The translations under genes were made by a program, and so were the position numbers. From assembly GCF_905475465.1 (NCBI RefSeq), contig NC_062250.1:3680501-3744500 (forward strand): a stretch of DNA of 64,000 nt. The letters are read 5' to 3'. This document shows, one piece after another, positions 1 through 13,100 of the stretch; the stretch's first letter is position 1; each line of letters begins with the position of its first letter. This DNA is from Pieris napi. Lineage: Eukaryota; Arthropoda; Insecta; Lepidoptera; Pieridae. A model generated the notes under the pieces. The model had not been told where the DNA came from. It did no database searches and saw only the letters and a list, made by a program, of their open reading frames with translations.

Positions 1-1381
1 GACACGATTTTGACCCCATTTATAATTTTTGAAATTGTAATAACGCATTTGAAAATTATTTTTTACATTAGATTGCATGTGTGCCCAACAATACTATTAC
101 TACTACTGCCGTCCTTAACGTTATAAAGTTGGGATAACACTTTTGGGGTCCTACGAAATATCGCAATTAATTCTGATTTAAATTAACGTGGAATTTATAT
201 TTAATATAAATATAATTTTCATTATAAATAGATTGATAGCAATCAGACGAAACATATTATTTTCGTATTTTATTCCCACTCTTAAGTTTCTCTCATTTCC
301 ACTTACATACTTTCTGCCGACGTTACGATATGTTCACCAAGTGATTTGTCCTTGGCGAAGATAAATTAGCTTTGTTAGTGCTTTGCAACAATGGTCCAGT
401 ATTCTCTAAGTAATAATTTATCACATGAGTGTAGCTTACGAGATTTATAACCCCTATTATTAACGTTCTATTGAGGTTTAGCGTCTTAGCCGAATTTTTG
501 ATCAAAGAGCTTTAATAAATGTTAATTAAAAGATTTGAATGAAACTTCTTTGTGATACTATTACGTATTGATTTTATTATAAATTATACAATAAATTAAG
601 ATCACTCAAAAACATGTGTTTTTTACTTAAAGGAAATGACGTAATTTAATAAATACAAATCAGATAATAACTAGGTACGAAAAAATGCACTGAAAACTAT
701 GTAATGTAAAATGTGTTTATTTAGACGAATCAATTTTGGTTTAATTTTACTCTGCAATGCCATTATACGAAATTATACCTTCATCTAAATAGACACCACT
801 GTACTAAGATGTTACTGGTGCGACTTTATCCGAATATAACATGCTTTAATTATTATAATTAATTAAAAATATATAAGAGAAATTTCAAGCTATAGTATTT
901 CCTAATGTCACGGGACCTACATAAAAAAGTGTATATAATATTAACAATGAGTGGTAGAGAATTTAGCGCATTTATGTTTTGTAGCACGCTTAAAAATATA
1001 ATTAATTTAGGATAAAATATCTCTGAGTATAAAGTGTTAAGAATAAACTTTTCGCTATTAAACTTTTAAAGACTTAATCCATTTGTTCAGATCAAAGTAA
1101 ATTGGATAGACGCTCATGACTATTGATTGTTAAACTTTCTATTCGAAACGGCTTTGCGAAACTCTTTTAACTTTTCGTTATTTTTGGCCGAAGATTTCCG
1201 GTTTCAATTTTAATTCATTATAAATGGAATAGTGGTTAAAAATAACCAATACCTTTGACTATTTCTGAAGTGCAATAATATAAGGCTTTAACTTTGTGTT
1301 AATATTGGCGGCGTATTTAATAATAAAGAAATTGGTCCACCTTACAGTATGTAATGCTTTCTTAAAATGATGACTGGTCCT
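1..1381. other. Unrecognised AT-rich DNA
   Basis: I see no gene, repeat family or RNA here. Open frames are short and interrupted, and the base composition is AT-rich throughout. It could be intergenic or intronic. Confidence 0.4.
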
Positions 1382-1665
1382 CAGCAGTATTGGCTTCAGC
1401 GTGCGACTCTGATTCCTGAGGTCTTAGTTTCGATCCCCGGCGGTGCACCAATTGACTTTCTTTCTATGTGCGTATTTAACATTCGATCGATCCGTGAAGG
1501 AAAACATCGTGAGGAAGCCGGTTTGTCAACGAACCAAAATGTCGACGACCTGTGTCAGGCACAGGCACGGCTGATCACCTGCTTGCCTATAACATGAAAC
1601 AGATACAGAAATCCAAGGCCCAGAAGATTAAAAATGTAGCGTCACTGATGTATTTTTAAATAAAT
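1382..1665 (+). repeat. tRNA-derived SINE, family 1 (nearly full length)
   Basis: This copy runs from the tRNA-like head (CAGCAGTATTGGCTTCAGC) through a B box (GTTTCGATCCCC), the SINE body (ACTTTCTTTCTATGTGCG, AAAACATCGTGAGGAA) and the 3' end GTAGCGTCACTGATG. Other copies in the window give the consensus, including the 3' ending 'gtagcgccactgattta'. The head lacks about eight bases matching CCTAGTGG of other copies, so its A box is broken. The short open frame across it is a by-product of the SINE, not a gene. Identification as a pol III-derived SINE follows from the box motifs and the repeated occurrence. Confidence 0.85.
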
Positions 1666-2233
1666 CCAGTCCGTAAACTCTCTTTGCCTCAGATTTGTGT
1701 ATTTCCTTAGTTACCTTTCGGTTGCCTCGTATTACCTTAGTTATTAATAGGAAAGGTGGCAAGCCGTTTGTGTCTAGAAATAAATGAATTACACATGTCG
1801 ATGAAATTACTGGTGAACAGTCTTAACAAGAATGTTTGATCATAGCGTGTAAAGGCGCTCCAAGCCCCTTGGCTAACACTAAAATGAAGTATATATATCT
1901 CGAACTCTCTATATTACCTGCAGTTACGTAAATGGATTAAGTAAATATCTTAAGAATTATCTTCTAAATGTCCTTTGAAGGAACTGAAACAATACGAATC
2001 CCTAACGAGTCTTGTTAAAGGAAAAATCATTTGTACCGATTGAGCAGACACCATTATAATGATTTTGCTTCAGTGCACATAATTTGGGTGAACAATATTG
2101 ACAGCTCAAAAAATTATCTGATTTTTGATTTATTTTATAATCAATTTTGTGGCAATCTACGTGATCATTACGTTGACCTTTACAGTTAAAAAACAAGAAA
2201 AACCCATACATTTTCCTAGTATATATAGTTCTA
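1666..2233. other. Unrecognised AT-rich DNA
   Basis: No coding sequence or repeat recognised. The minus-strand frame of 69 codons at 2002-2211 resembles no family I know and is probably chance. Confidence 0.35.
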
Positions 2234-2517
2234 CTAGCTGACCCAACATTGTTTTTCTATATATATTATTTCTAGGAAACATTTTTTACGTCAATAAAAT
2301 AACTATCTACTATAATAGTACAAAAAAATTGTATAAAGAATAAAAACAATTTTTTGGGGTGGACAACCCTTATCACTTAGGGATTTGAAAGATATATGCT
2401 CATACTTACTATACTTACTACTATATGAATATGCATAAAAAAATTCAGAAGAATCGGTCGAGCCGTTTAGGAGGAGTATGAGAACGAAGATTGTGACACG
2501 AGTATTTTAATATTAGA
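2234..2517 (-). mobile_element. Short non-autonomous Helitron
   Basis: Read on the minus strand it begins TCTAATATTAAAATACT after an A and ends GGGTCAGCTAG before a T, the A^T insertion context expected of Helitrons. Internal landmarks shared with the other copies are the GGGGTGTCCACCCC-like block (here GGGGTGGACAACCC on plus) and the motif at 2455-2480 matching CGAGCCGTTT. There is no coding capacity. The 3' hairpin stem is decayed in this copy. Family membership is seen in the sequence; mobilisation by a Helitron helicase is inferred. Confidence 0.72.
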
Positions 2518-2920
2518 TATAAATCAAACGTTAGAGTTAAAAGAGTTAGTAAGTAACAAATTAAATAGGTGACAAAGGGCGAACAATCTCAACGAATAGG
2601 GCCTCTTATCGGCTCTCATACATTTTTGTCAACAATTTATTAACATATCTAAAACACACGCACGCTATTTGGGACGGCTGATGAATGGGGTGAGCCACAT
2701 AAGTTTAATTAAAAACAGTCACGCGATATACTAGTGATCGGGTACGCATAGTTCTGAAATTAGTTGGAAGTGATATTATTTTGAATACCTTACTTATATT
2801 AAAATTTATATAATAACTGTACATAACTGCGTAGAAACGGTTTACAATTTATGTTTGACAGATAGATTTATGTAGTTAAAGTGTGTTAAGTTAAATTAGA
2901 TTGATCTAGTTTCTATTTCA
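2518..2920. other. Unrecognised AT-rich DNA
   Basis: No feature recognised between the Helitron and the next LINE tail. Confidence 0.35.
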
Positions 2921-3063
2921 TAGGACAAACGGACAGAGGCTCACCTGATGTACAACTGTCAAGTGATACCGCCCGCCCATGGATATGATGATACTCTCAA
3001 TGCCAGATAACTTGGGTGTGTATTGCCGTCCTTTTAATAATTGGTACGCTCTTTGAGGCCCCT
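2921..3063 (-). mobile_element. LINE 3'-end fragment, family C
   Basis: This is the reverse complement of a common lepidopteran non-LTR retrotransposon 3' end: plus-strand GACAAACGGACAGAGGCTCA, then GTGATACCGCC, GCCCATGG and TTGGTACGCTCTTT. The best copy in the window (53517-53962) encodes the matching C-terminal protein segment. This one is 5' truncated and too decayed to code. Confidence 0.7.
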
Positions 3064-3905
3064 ATTATATTAAGTTGATGTCAATTTGATATGTTGTTGT
3101 GATCATATTTTATTCTGTTTTTAAAGTTATATCGCCATCCATAAACACAAAAGTCGGAGGCTCGCGCGTATGTTTTCTGCCTTTTAAACTATAAGTGTAC
3201 AAATTATTTTCATGAAACTCCTACTTATTAGATTGGGTATATTTATAAATTACTTCAGACTTCCGTATTGATTTTATTAATCTTTATAGACAGTATCGGG
3301 CTTCTGTGGCACTCATCATTAAGACCTACGGCACGGCCTTTTCACGACGTTATTTTCTAGCGAATAAGATGTTATTATGTTCCACTGTCTCATAAATTTC
3401 TGTTAAACTTATAATAAATAATAAACACAACACACTTGCTGCTAAATGCGCACATATATTGGTGAGTATTCAAGGCTTAAACGAAATACCTTTTGATACC
3501 AGCGTTTTAATAAACAACGTATTTAAAATATGTTAAAACACCGTCACAATATAAAATATCTCTGCAAATCTCTGAATCCCAAAGCCCAATATTCCACGAT
3601 GTCTCATCTTTATTCTATAGCGGGGAACTTCATTTTGCGAATTATTTACGTATACAACGGTTATCCCGCCATAATAGATGCCGCTGATGAATGACTTTTA
3701 TCTTTTATGAAAACAGGGCTTATCTCCCCGGCTTGAGTCTCATGAATTTTTGTTGAAACTGCTTATAGGCAAGGTAAGGTATTGTGCATTTTATAATGAG
3801 AATATTATGTATGGACATTCTATGTCTAAGGATATTACTATTTAGATAGGCGGCTTACGAATAGGGTTTTATTTTAAATTTATTTTTGGTTACTGCTTTT
3901 TTATG
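3064..3905. other. Unrecognised DNA
   Basis: No coding region or repeat recognised. There are some less AT-rich patches, such as near 3300-3345, without a readable frame. Confidence 0.35.
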
Positions 3906-3984
3906 TAATAGGAGACTCACCTGATGTTAAGTGATACCGCCGCCCATGGACAAACGTACTGCCAGAAGCATCGCGCTGCCGGCT
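3906..3984 (-). mobile_element. LINE 3'-end fragment, family C (short)
   Basis: Plus strand reads GGAGACTCACCTGATGTTAA, GTGATACCGCCGCCCATGG and GCTGCCGGC, the reverse of the family C 3' end. Only about 80 bases remain. Confidence 0.65.
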
Positions 3985-6680
3985 TAGTTTCTTTGTGTAT
4001 AATGTATATGCATGTTCAAATTTTTCATTAAATTTGTTTTATATTAGCTTGACCTGTTTGGGTTAAATCTAGTAGTTGAAATTTGATTCCTTCCTGTTGA
4101 CAGATTGATCTGAAATTTGGAACACACATGAAAAAAAAAAATTTTTGCCAGAATACCCTAGATTGCTAAGTAGTGTGGTGTGATGACTGGTACCTAGGAT
4201 TTACAGAATTATTTCCAAGTTTTTAGTACATTGTCTACTCCTCTCTATTTAAAGTTTTTTTCAATAACTTATAAAAAATATTCATTTTTTTAATGTTTTT
4301 TTGTATAATTTGTATTGTTACTGTATTTTGAACAATGTTCTAAAATATGTAAGATCTGTTTAAGCATAGACAATATACATTTAACAAACAATCTTGTTTT
4401 ATTACTTTTATAGTCTGTCAATACTATAATCCGATTATTAATTTTAGTTAATGTTATATTCTATAAATTGTCACACATCTAGCTAGATATAATACATTAC
4501 ATACAAAAAGCATATTGCTGATATTTATTAAAAAAATATCTAAATATCAACCGTAAACATATTCATGGTCTCTCTTTTTAAATATGTGTTTGTCAAGTTC
4601 GATCTCTTCATAGCAAAAGACGGATGTTAAATCAAAGACAGAAAACTCTTAATGATATATCTTTTTTACCTGAATCTGATGCGCTTGAGAAAGTCTTATC
4701 ATTCACTTTTTTTACTAATCTGACCCATTACCCTTCACGCGCGGCCATATATATGGGGCTCATATTTGGTAGAGATACTTAACCGGGTACAAGGTATCTC
4801 CCAGTATATTAATCTGCTACGCTGGAGTAAATCCCGAAATCCCCTCTTGGGCTCCCCAGCTACTAGAATATGTTGTGGTTGTTGCAACAGAGTTGCAGGA
4901 CGGCCTCACATGCATGTTTGTTTCATTGTTGCTTTGAATTTTGTTTATGTATTACTTTCCAAGATATCTTAACTGAATAAAATAACTGTCTAATCCTCCC
5001 TGGATGGGAGGAGAGGAGGGGTAAACTCGGGATTTTCTCGAAGAGTGATATTTAAATACGGAAAATGCAAATCGTATTTACATTAATATTTACAGATAGA
5101 TTCTGTGTCGTCACAAGACTTCAGTATTTCGATTATAAATATTCCAATGTTAATAAATTATTACTGAAACACAGGTACTCCTAATACCCAACATAGGAAA
5201 AGAACTTCTAAACAAACAGTGATATGTTTTCATAAGCGTAATACGAAGCATAGTTATTCCATTTAAAATAATCTCGTTCGAGACCTCTTTTCATATAAAA
5301 ATGATTGCTTAACATTTTTGTGACTTGTCTATATCCGAAGTCCTAAGATTGGATATGAAATAAGAGCATTTATAATAAATCAGAGATAACTATCTACTAT
5401 AATCGTAAATCACGGTTGTGGATAACAGAAAAAGCGATTCTGTTAGTGAAACTAGTCACCTGACTTGTCTTCGTTCTATACAACGACTAGGCTAGGCTGT
5501 ACAAAAAATATGTACAAAACACTTTTTATAATAAAATTTATAGGTTTCATTTGATAGCCACATTTTAAAAATGGAAGGAAATATTTCCACAATAGAAATA
5601 AATAAGTTATTCTATGTATGCAAAATATGTCTTACTTTATTTGTTCTTTGAGTATTGTTATTTTGTGTGTTTATGTGTGTGTGTTTTCGTATGTAATAAA
5701 TGTTATGTCTTATGTCAAAATATTTAAGTAAAACTCCAACTTTTAAATGACCAGAGACTCGAGAGCATTGTGTCAGGTCAGGCCATTTAAAAAAAAAGAT
5801 ATAGAACTATAGAAACATTTATAGTTTATTTAAGTTTGTCTGTGTATAGACAAAATCTAGAAAACAAAACACAAACTATATTTTAATAAAATTGTATTTT
5901 TGTATATATAAAAGTGAACCTGAAACGATTTTATTTTATGTATACTGGGATATGAGAAATGGTTTATTTATGTATTCATACAGCCTTTATTTTATCGCAA
6001 AGCCAAGGATGGACACGTCTCCACTCCTCATACTGAAAGTATTATAAGCCTTTGTTTTCTCTTCAGCTCGCTTATTTTTCACTGAAAATAGCTTGCGAAT
6101 AAATTCACGAGTTTTAAAGATTTTAAAGATTAAACTTGTTTTTGGTTTCTTCACGTACCTACGTTATTCTATTCTAAGTTTTGCTGCCGAAATTTAGCTT
6201 CTAGTATTCATGTTCTTATGTATGTTTGATGCAAAACTTTCAACTATTACATGCCATACTGTTTACCCTCTATACTCTATATATCATATAAATAAAAGAA
6301 TTAGCGGTTGTAAACAACACACCCGTCCAATCACTTTATAATTTATGCTTATTATTTTCAACTTTCAAATATTGTTCATTAGTTTATGGAGATTTTGTAG
6401 TCTAGGTTATTATTAATAACGCTATTTATAAAGAACATCGTTGCATTATTTTATACGATACTTTAATGAATAGGCCCTTAGAGCGAGAGTTTCCAACCCA
6501 ACCAGATCGCTTCAGGCAACTGTCAGAGCAAAATTGCGAATTTTAACATTACACAAACTTATTTTTAATTAATAATTACTTAACTGGTCACAGCCCGGCT
6601 ACTTAAGGCGTATAGCTATAAAGCAAGCATAACTTACTAGAAAATACAAGTTTACGAGTTAGACATTTGACATATAAGAA
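3985..6680. other. Long stretch without recognised features
   Basis: About 2.7 kb of AT-rich DNA with poly(A) and poly(T) runs, a GT-rich patch near 5660-5690 and a small inverted repeat CCTCC..GGAGG near 4996-5012. The 68-codon frame at 4766-4972 shows no recognisable domain or codon signal. I see no gene. Confidence 0.4.
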
Positions 6681-6976
6681 AGAGCAGTGTTGGCCTAGTG
6701 GCTTTAGCGTGCGAGTCTCATACCTGAGGTCGTAGGTTCGATCCCCGGCTGTGCACCAATGGACTTTCTTTCTGTATACGTACTTATTAAACATTTGACG
6801 GTGAAAGAAAACATCGTGAGGAAACCGACATGTCTTAGACCCAAAAAGTCGGCGGCGTGTGTCAGGCACTGGAGGCTGATCACCTACTTGCTTATTAGAT
6901 TTAAAAATTATCATGAAACATATTGAGAAATCTGAGGCCAAGATCTAAAAAGGTTGTAGCACTGATTTATTATTTA
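6681..6976 (+). repeat. tRNA-derived SINE, family 1 (full length)
   Basis: Head AGAGCAGTGTTGGCCTAGTG with an A box (TGGCCTAGTGGC) and B box (GGTTCGATCCCC), then the body with GTGCACCAATGGACTTTC, AAACATCGTGAGGAAACCG, TGTGTCAGGCACTGGAGGC and the end GTTGTAGCACTGATTTATT. The minus-strand 112-codon frame across it is a shadow. It serves as an unoccupied comparison for the two SINEs that carry R1-like insertions. Confidence 0.88.
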
Positions 6977-7446
6977 AAGAAATCTTAAGTGAAATTTAAT
7001 TTCAATTTATTATACTTAAAACTTTTAGTATAATACTTCCGTTTTTGTGTGAAATTATTCTGCTACATTTGCAAAGAGTTTGACTAAAGAAAATAGTTCC
7101 AATATTAAAGGCACTTCAGCGTCTAACCACGTAAATGTATACCGACATTCTTAATGTTGACCTCAAGATGTAAGGCAAGAGTAATGAGTACAGAAACCAA
7201 TCGAGCAAGAAAGTCAAGAGAGCCCCTGTTAATTGGATGCCCTTATTTACTCCTACTGTAATAATTAACATTCCTACTAACATAATAAAGCGCATTTTCC
7301 CTTGACGCACACATGTATAAGTGTTTACGTAGAATTATTTTTCCCAGACTAATATGGGCTTTCGAGAGTGAAGAATTAATTGGGAAAAATATTACGATAT
7401 GTAGAAAACTAATTGAAAATATTATTGAAATTATTGATTGACCCTC
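6977..7446. other. Unrecognised AT-rich DNA
   Basis: Two minus-strand frames of about 65-70 codons overlap here, but both are low-complexity and hydrophobic by composition. No feature supported. Confidence 0.3.
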
Positions 7447-7725
7447 GTTAAACATAAATTAATTAATAAAGACTTTTATAAATTTGACGAATGCCTAAAT
7501 CCTTGGGATTGATTTGCTCCAGTTCAAACAATTTTGTATGACTCAAAACTTAGCGATTAAAAGGAGTGGCGAAAAGATTATTGCCAGTTCTTTTTGCCCG
7601 CTCTACGCCCTTGACTTGCGAACTGGTAGTAAATGTTAATTTACAATTAATTTAATTTTTTTTGACGTTCATAAGTGTAGGTACTTGTTTCCCTATATGA
7701 ATAAAGATATTTTGAGTTTGAGTTA
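7447..7725 (+). mobile_element. LINE 3' end, family D (TTTGA-tailed)
   Basis: The start can be read as the last coding piece of a non-LTR retrotransposon ORF (KDFYKFDECLNP, matching the family ending). A 3' region follows with GTGGCGAAAAGATTATTGCC, CGCTCTACGCCCTTGACTTG, CGTTCATAAGTGTA and the tail GATATTTTGAGTTTGAG. Four other partial copies are in the window. A short repeated TTTGA tail rather than poly(A) suggests a CR1/L2-type element, but the clade is not settled by this fragment. Confidence 0.7.
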
Positions 7726-8869
7726 GTATTTAGCTAAAATTTAGTCGTCTGTGGTTATGGTCCCCTCTTGGGTATACCAAACCCAAAAATTGAGTTTGAC
7801 TTTTTATAACTTATTAAAGTTAGAGGCTCCTGATTGAAGTTTAAATGTGATTAGTTTAATCTCAGAATTTTATATAAGGTACATAACAATATTTTAGGAT
7901 AAAAATAAAACACTGTTTAATAGATATGTTCAGAAAAAAAGTTCAGAGCAAATCGAAAACTCGTGATACGTATAATATTGGTTCTATTAGGGAATATGAA
8001 AATCCTTTTAGTTGCGATCATGGAAAGCGATCACGAGCTCCGATCAAAAGTATATAATGTAAATGGGAGGGGTGTCTCAAGACCGTGCAGTCTTATCCGT
8101 AAACAGTCATCAGCTACCCCGGAGCTCGACAAATTCTTTGATCTTGTTTAAGGGTAAATCTTTCGATTTATATGTTAATTTGAAATTTGAATCTTTTTTG
8201 ATACTGTGTGTGATAATTTCGTGAGATCGGATGATCGTTTATAAATAATGCATCGGTTTTATTTCTGATTTTCTCACGTCTGTGCAACAACGAACGTGAT
8301 TCACTTGTCTATTGAATTTGAAAGTATTTTAGAATATTTTTCATGTTAACTAGCACTTGTTCCAATAGTCTGATTTCATATGTGTTGCTACTAACAAAGT
8401 TCTCCACCGAAAAAGGAACAAAATTGACCCATTTCAGGGCAATAAAAAACAAATGCAACGTATTTTTTATGTTTTACCCACAAAAAGGTAAATCTTAACT
8501 TTATTTTATTCTTTAGCTGGCATCACTGCCTACAAATTCCAGGTATAGTAAATCTTAAAAAAAAATGTTATCTTTACTTGTGCGTTTTTTACTGTACGCA
8601 ATTATCACTCGCCTTAAAACCACTTTTGATATGAGCACCGCACTTATTAATATATACACATTAACTAACAAATAAAATGTATGTTCAGACTCGTATTGAA
8701 ATTGAAAAATGTGCCCGGCCAAAAGGTTTGTAATCTCTGACATGTCAAAAAATTATAGGTGTCAGAATTCTACATAATAAAAAATCTGAGTATAATATCT
8801 TTACAATATTTAAACGATTCTCGTTCATTTATAAAAATCTTCTAAATTAAAAAAAAACGTTTTCTTCAT
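7726..8869. other. Unrecognised AT-rich DNA
   Basis: No gene supported. A 62-codon plus-strand frame at 7963-8151 and a minus-strand frame at 8555-8743 show no recognisable family. Confidence 0.35.
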
Positions 8870-9320
8870 TTTTTATTATTATTATTAAGCCTTTATTGCT
8901 GACACCCAGTACAATGTAATAACAATTATTTAGGTTACATAAAAAAACACTTAATTCTAATACATAAATAAAACTTAATCTAATACGTCACTAGACCCGT
9001 GTTAGGTAGTCAGCGTGTCCTGTGACACATAGCCTCTTCCAGCTGTTTCCATTTTTTTCTGATATTAGCTATTCTTGTCCAAGTTGTGCCTCCTATTATC
9101 TTTATATCGTCTGCCCATCTCTTGCTCGGTCTTCCTCTTTTCCTTTTTCCATCACGTGGTTGCCATTCTGTAATTATTTTTGTCCATTTCAACCTGCTAT
9201 GTCTCGTCATGTGCCCAGTCCAGCGCCATTTCAATTGCCTTATTTTCTTTATAATGTCTTCTACTTTGGTCGTTGATCTGATCTCTTCTTTATTACGTAG
9301 GTCCAATTCGTCCTATACAT
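8870..9320 (-). pseudogene. Non-LTR retrotransposon ORF2 C-terminus and 3' end
   Basis: The minus-strand frame ending near 9010 carries the C-terminal signature of an endonuclease/reverse transcriptase LINE: KVEDIIKKIRQLKWRWTGHM, then GKRKRGRPSKRWADDI, then WTRIANIRKKWKQLEEAM. The pattern K(W/R)xGHxxR...GRPxxRWxDDI is widespread in insect LINE (RTE/jockey-like) proteins. The 3' untranslated part runs on to an (ATT)n tract at 8873-8885 on plus, reading as (TAA)n at the element's 3' end. It is strongly 5' truncated, with no reverse transcriptase core. Confidence 0.75.
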
Positions 9321-12300
9321 ATTTCTTATCAAAAATAGATATTATCGCAAAGTAACCTTTAAATTCCGTATCTATATTTAAATACAAAGGGAAAACACTA
9401 AAAGTAGAAGTCGTTTAGAATTTCAACGGGAGTTAAATATTAAACGGAGCTATTCATCCATTCGCACAGGAATTATTGTCGTTACGTGTGGGTTCATGTC
9501 TTATGCAGACGAAACTGTTCTCAGCTGTGGTTTCTCAGGTTGCGGTTTTTCGTCCTAATGTATCTAACTGTACCCTTATCACTGGGGGAGCTTAGCGAAA
9601 TTACCTGCGACGTCTTTGCATTCTAATAGAGGAGTGTTCTTAATAAATGATAAATTTGATGATTGACACAGGCTCGGATAAGTAAGACACTTTTTTTGTC
9701 TTCTGATTATAACAGTAGTCGATAAATTCGAGTAAGAACAAGAATATTTTATTGATGTTTTCGTTTGCAATATGTGAAGTAGAAGGAATCGATTGTTGAC
9801 CACATAATAAGTTGATTGCCAGCATATTAATTCATGATCCAGGTTGGAAAGCATATAAATATTAACTGTTAGTGTGTGTAAAAATGTGTCTCATATGTAC
9901 CCTAGGATTAAATGTTAATAGTATTAAGAAATTTATACACAAATTTGCTCACTAAATTTCATTTGATTTATCATTTAATATTATAAAATAATCACGCCCG
10001 TCTTTTGTTTTTGATATAAACCAAGTCTCGCAGAAGACTGCTATAAAGCATTCGAAAAGCCAAGCCAAGAAAATTTTGTGCAGAAACATTAATTTTGTAT
10101 GTGTTCTATATCAACCCTTATAGGGTTCTATACTACTTCAATAACTCATATAAAGTTAAATATCATTGAGAAGACCTTTAAAAATTCCCATTACAAACAT
10201 TACGCTTTGGGGAAATCGTGAAAAAAGAGATTCAAGCCCAACCGATCCCATTGTTAATGTCTCAATTAGACACCAGATGTCGTACGGTCCCAATTACAAA
10301 TTAATTCTTTTTATTTGGGTTTCATTTCAACTCCTTTATAAAGTATATTTTCATTTATGTAAGTACGTATCGTATTTTATTGCAGAATTTAAATTTTAAA
10401 ACCATCCACTGAGCGGATTAATTAATAGACTTAAAAATATTGGGTATATTCTGATGTTATTTCGTCTAATTTGTTTGTCTACGTGAGATGTATTGTAATT
10501 ATAGAGTGACAATATTATTTGAAGTAAAATTTGTTATAGATAATACAGATAAAATATACCTAAGCATTACGCTGCAAATCACACTTTGTGGGTAGTTTAG
10601 GAAATGCTTATAAAAATATCGTAAAATTGTTTAAAATTGATAAACAATTGTATTCATTATTCAGTGTTAAAAAATACATGTTTCCCCAATCGCGAAGTTC
10701 TTTATATAGACAATACTATTACAAACTAAGCTTAGCCATTTGAGTATCCGATTTAGATCCGTACGTGTTAGTAATTTATGTGAGCGATAATATCTGGGTA
10801 TAAATTCAAAGGATATAAGGACCTTTATTGCCCTGTTTTCACGAAACCATAGACTTTTTATATGAAAAGCTAGGTCACGTTCTGTTTGTATAATATACGC
10901 CTCAGAAGTTTGTTGTAGAAATTTTGAGATTGAAGACTGCTCGAGAATTTCAATAAAGCTCTCATGATGCTAAAATCAATATTTGTTTCGAAGAGCTGTA
11001 ACACACAGCTGGTATTCACTTATTGAGTTGTGAAACTTAATTCAACGCAATAAAAATGTCTAATACAATATCTGCAAGGGGAAATTTAAACTGACTGAAG
11101 TTAGCGATTGGGATATCAGAGTTATATTCTACATATTTTTCTACTTTTAGGCGATTATATGTTTGATATTGAAAATTAATACTTTATTCACAAGATATCG
11201 TGTATGAGGGTATCAAATTACTGTTTTTAAAAATAGTGTTTAACAAATCAAGAGTGTACGGTTAGGATAGTAATTTTTATTATTTATAATAAAATACATT
11301 AGCAAAACTAATAAATAAAAATCTTTTTCGTATCACCAAAATGCATGGAACAATTATATTTTATATTATATCGCGGTAACACTTATACTGAAGAGTATTA
11401 TGGGAAAATGACATACAGCATAATAGAACTAACCGATTTTGACAGATATCAGTTTGATATATAAGGATATAAATAATAATAGGTCTATACTTATTCTGAA
11501 GATTCTCTAATCATTATTTAAAGATTTTATTACCTATGGATTGGCGCGCAATTCGAAATTCAAATGTGAAAGTGTTAATTTAATTTCAAATTCAGTCTTT
11601 TGTTTTTTAGGACTAGGACTTTTGTAACCATGGTCATGTAATAAAAAAAATATAGTTTAAATAAAGTTTCGTTGTCAATTGTTGACTACGACGGCTGCAT
11701 AGTACTAGAAACGTATCCGAGCAAATAATGTATACGAGTATATCTTTTTACAACGTTTTAATTAAATGTGTAAAACTTGCGTAAACGCACACATACGAGC
11801 GTACGTACGTACGTACAGACAACGATTGTTATTTGCAAGTTCTGGGTTCCAAATTAAGCTTTATAAGCCTGCCGTTGTCATTGGCAGGGTCAAGGCGTAG
11901 AAAAACACCCGGATAATTGACACCAATATAAACGCTGAAATACGCCCGTAGGCGAATACAAAGGATAAAGAATTGCACACAAAATGTCAACAATTTTAAG
12001 ACTGTTGGTTATTTTTAGGGCTTAGCTTAACATTTGGACGTTATTCTTATGTCAAACGTAATCTAACAAAGATTTTTTATTTTTGACGCCTTTGGAAATA
12101 TTAGAGTACAAACTAATTTTACATAAAGTATTTAATTCTTCCGTATTTGGACCTAAACGAAAGTTCTAACATACATCGTGGTAACTACACAAATATATAT
12201 GAAAAGTAATGCGTTTGTAATGTTAGAATCTGGTTGTAAGAAAATATTGAATAGAATTTTATCTTCTAAAAATATCACTGAATAGCATCACTAGGAGTTT

Positions 12301-12516
12301 CTTTCAAATTCGACAACGTTTACTGATACATATTTCGCACTTATCTAAACTATTACCTAATATTCAGGTAGTAAGCCCCTATCTGTGAACCGATCACTTC
12401 ATATCAAGGGTCGCCTAACAACGTTACCAAGCAGCCTCTGGGGGGACAAGTCTTTACAGGTATATACTTGAGTATTATGTAACGTTATTATTATATTGAC
12501 TAAAGATCGTAACATT
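9321..12516. other. Long stretch without recognised features
   Basis: About 3.2 kb of AT-rich DNA. A short (ACGT)n-type microsatellite lies at 11799-11817. Frames such as 9579-9854 minus and 10166-10399 plus have no recognisable domain. No host exon can be supported. Confidence 0.4.
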
Positions 12517-12780
12517 GACGGCTCATTGGTCTAGTGGTTAGTACCCCTGACTGCGAATCCATGGGTCACGGGTTCGATCCCCGGGTGAGACAAACATCGA
12601 TGTGATGAGCATTTGGTGTTGTGCTTAGGTCTTGGGTGTTTAAATATGTATTTATATGTATACCTATCTATAATGTGTATGTATATCCGTTGCCTAGTAC
12701 CCATAACACAAGCTTCACCAGCTTAGCATGGGACTAGGTCAATTGGTGTGAATTGTCCAATCATATCATATCATATATTA
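12517..12780 (+). repeat. tRNA-derived SINE, family 2 (full length)
   Basis: A second SINE family. The tRNA-like head has A box TGGTCTAGTGGT and B box GGTTCGATCCCC, with complementary outer stems (GCTCA and TGAGA). The body has ACATCGATGTGATGAGCATT, GGTGTTGTGCTTAGGTCTTG and CACCAGCTTAGCATGGGACT, ending AATTGGTGTGAATTGTCC plus an (ATATC)n tail at 12761-12777. The copy at 15110 shares the head and tail but lacks about 50 bases. It is too long and AT-tailed to be a plain tRNA gene. Confidence 0.82.
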
Positions 12781-13100
12781 TTAGGCTTGAAAAACAAAAC
12801 ATGATTGGATCAATTACAACTCAACAGGCAAATTATTAGTTTTACTTTGGGATCGAAATTATTGTTAAAATGACCGTAGAAGAACGTATATATAATATAC
12901 AGTATCAATGTTCAAGTTTGTATATAAACAAAAATAACTCTTTGGCGTCTTTTAATAATATTTATTAATACTAATACACATTGCATTATTAGAAAAACTA
13001 CATACTCAGTATATGTTGTTTATTGAAGGCAAAAAGGTGGTTTTTGAATACTCTTATAAACAGACATTATTTGTAGAGGGAACGTAACCTTATAATATGT
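12781..13100. other. Unrecognised AT-rich DNA
   Basis: No feature recognised. Confidence 0.3.

Noticed and set aside
6603..6941. 112-codon minus-strand frame
   Set aside because: Lies across a SINE copy; it reads the reversed SINE and has no independent support.
12517..12592. Possible tRNA gene
   Set aside because: The tRNA-like head has A and B boxes, but it is followed by a repeated SINE body and tail, found again at 15110, and a clean anticodon arm was not evident.
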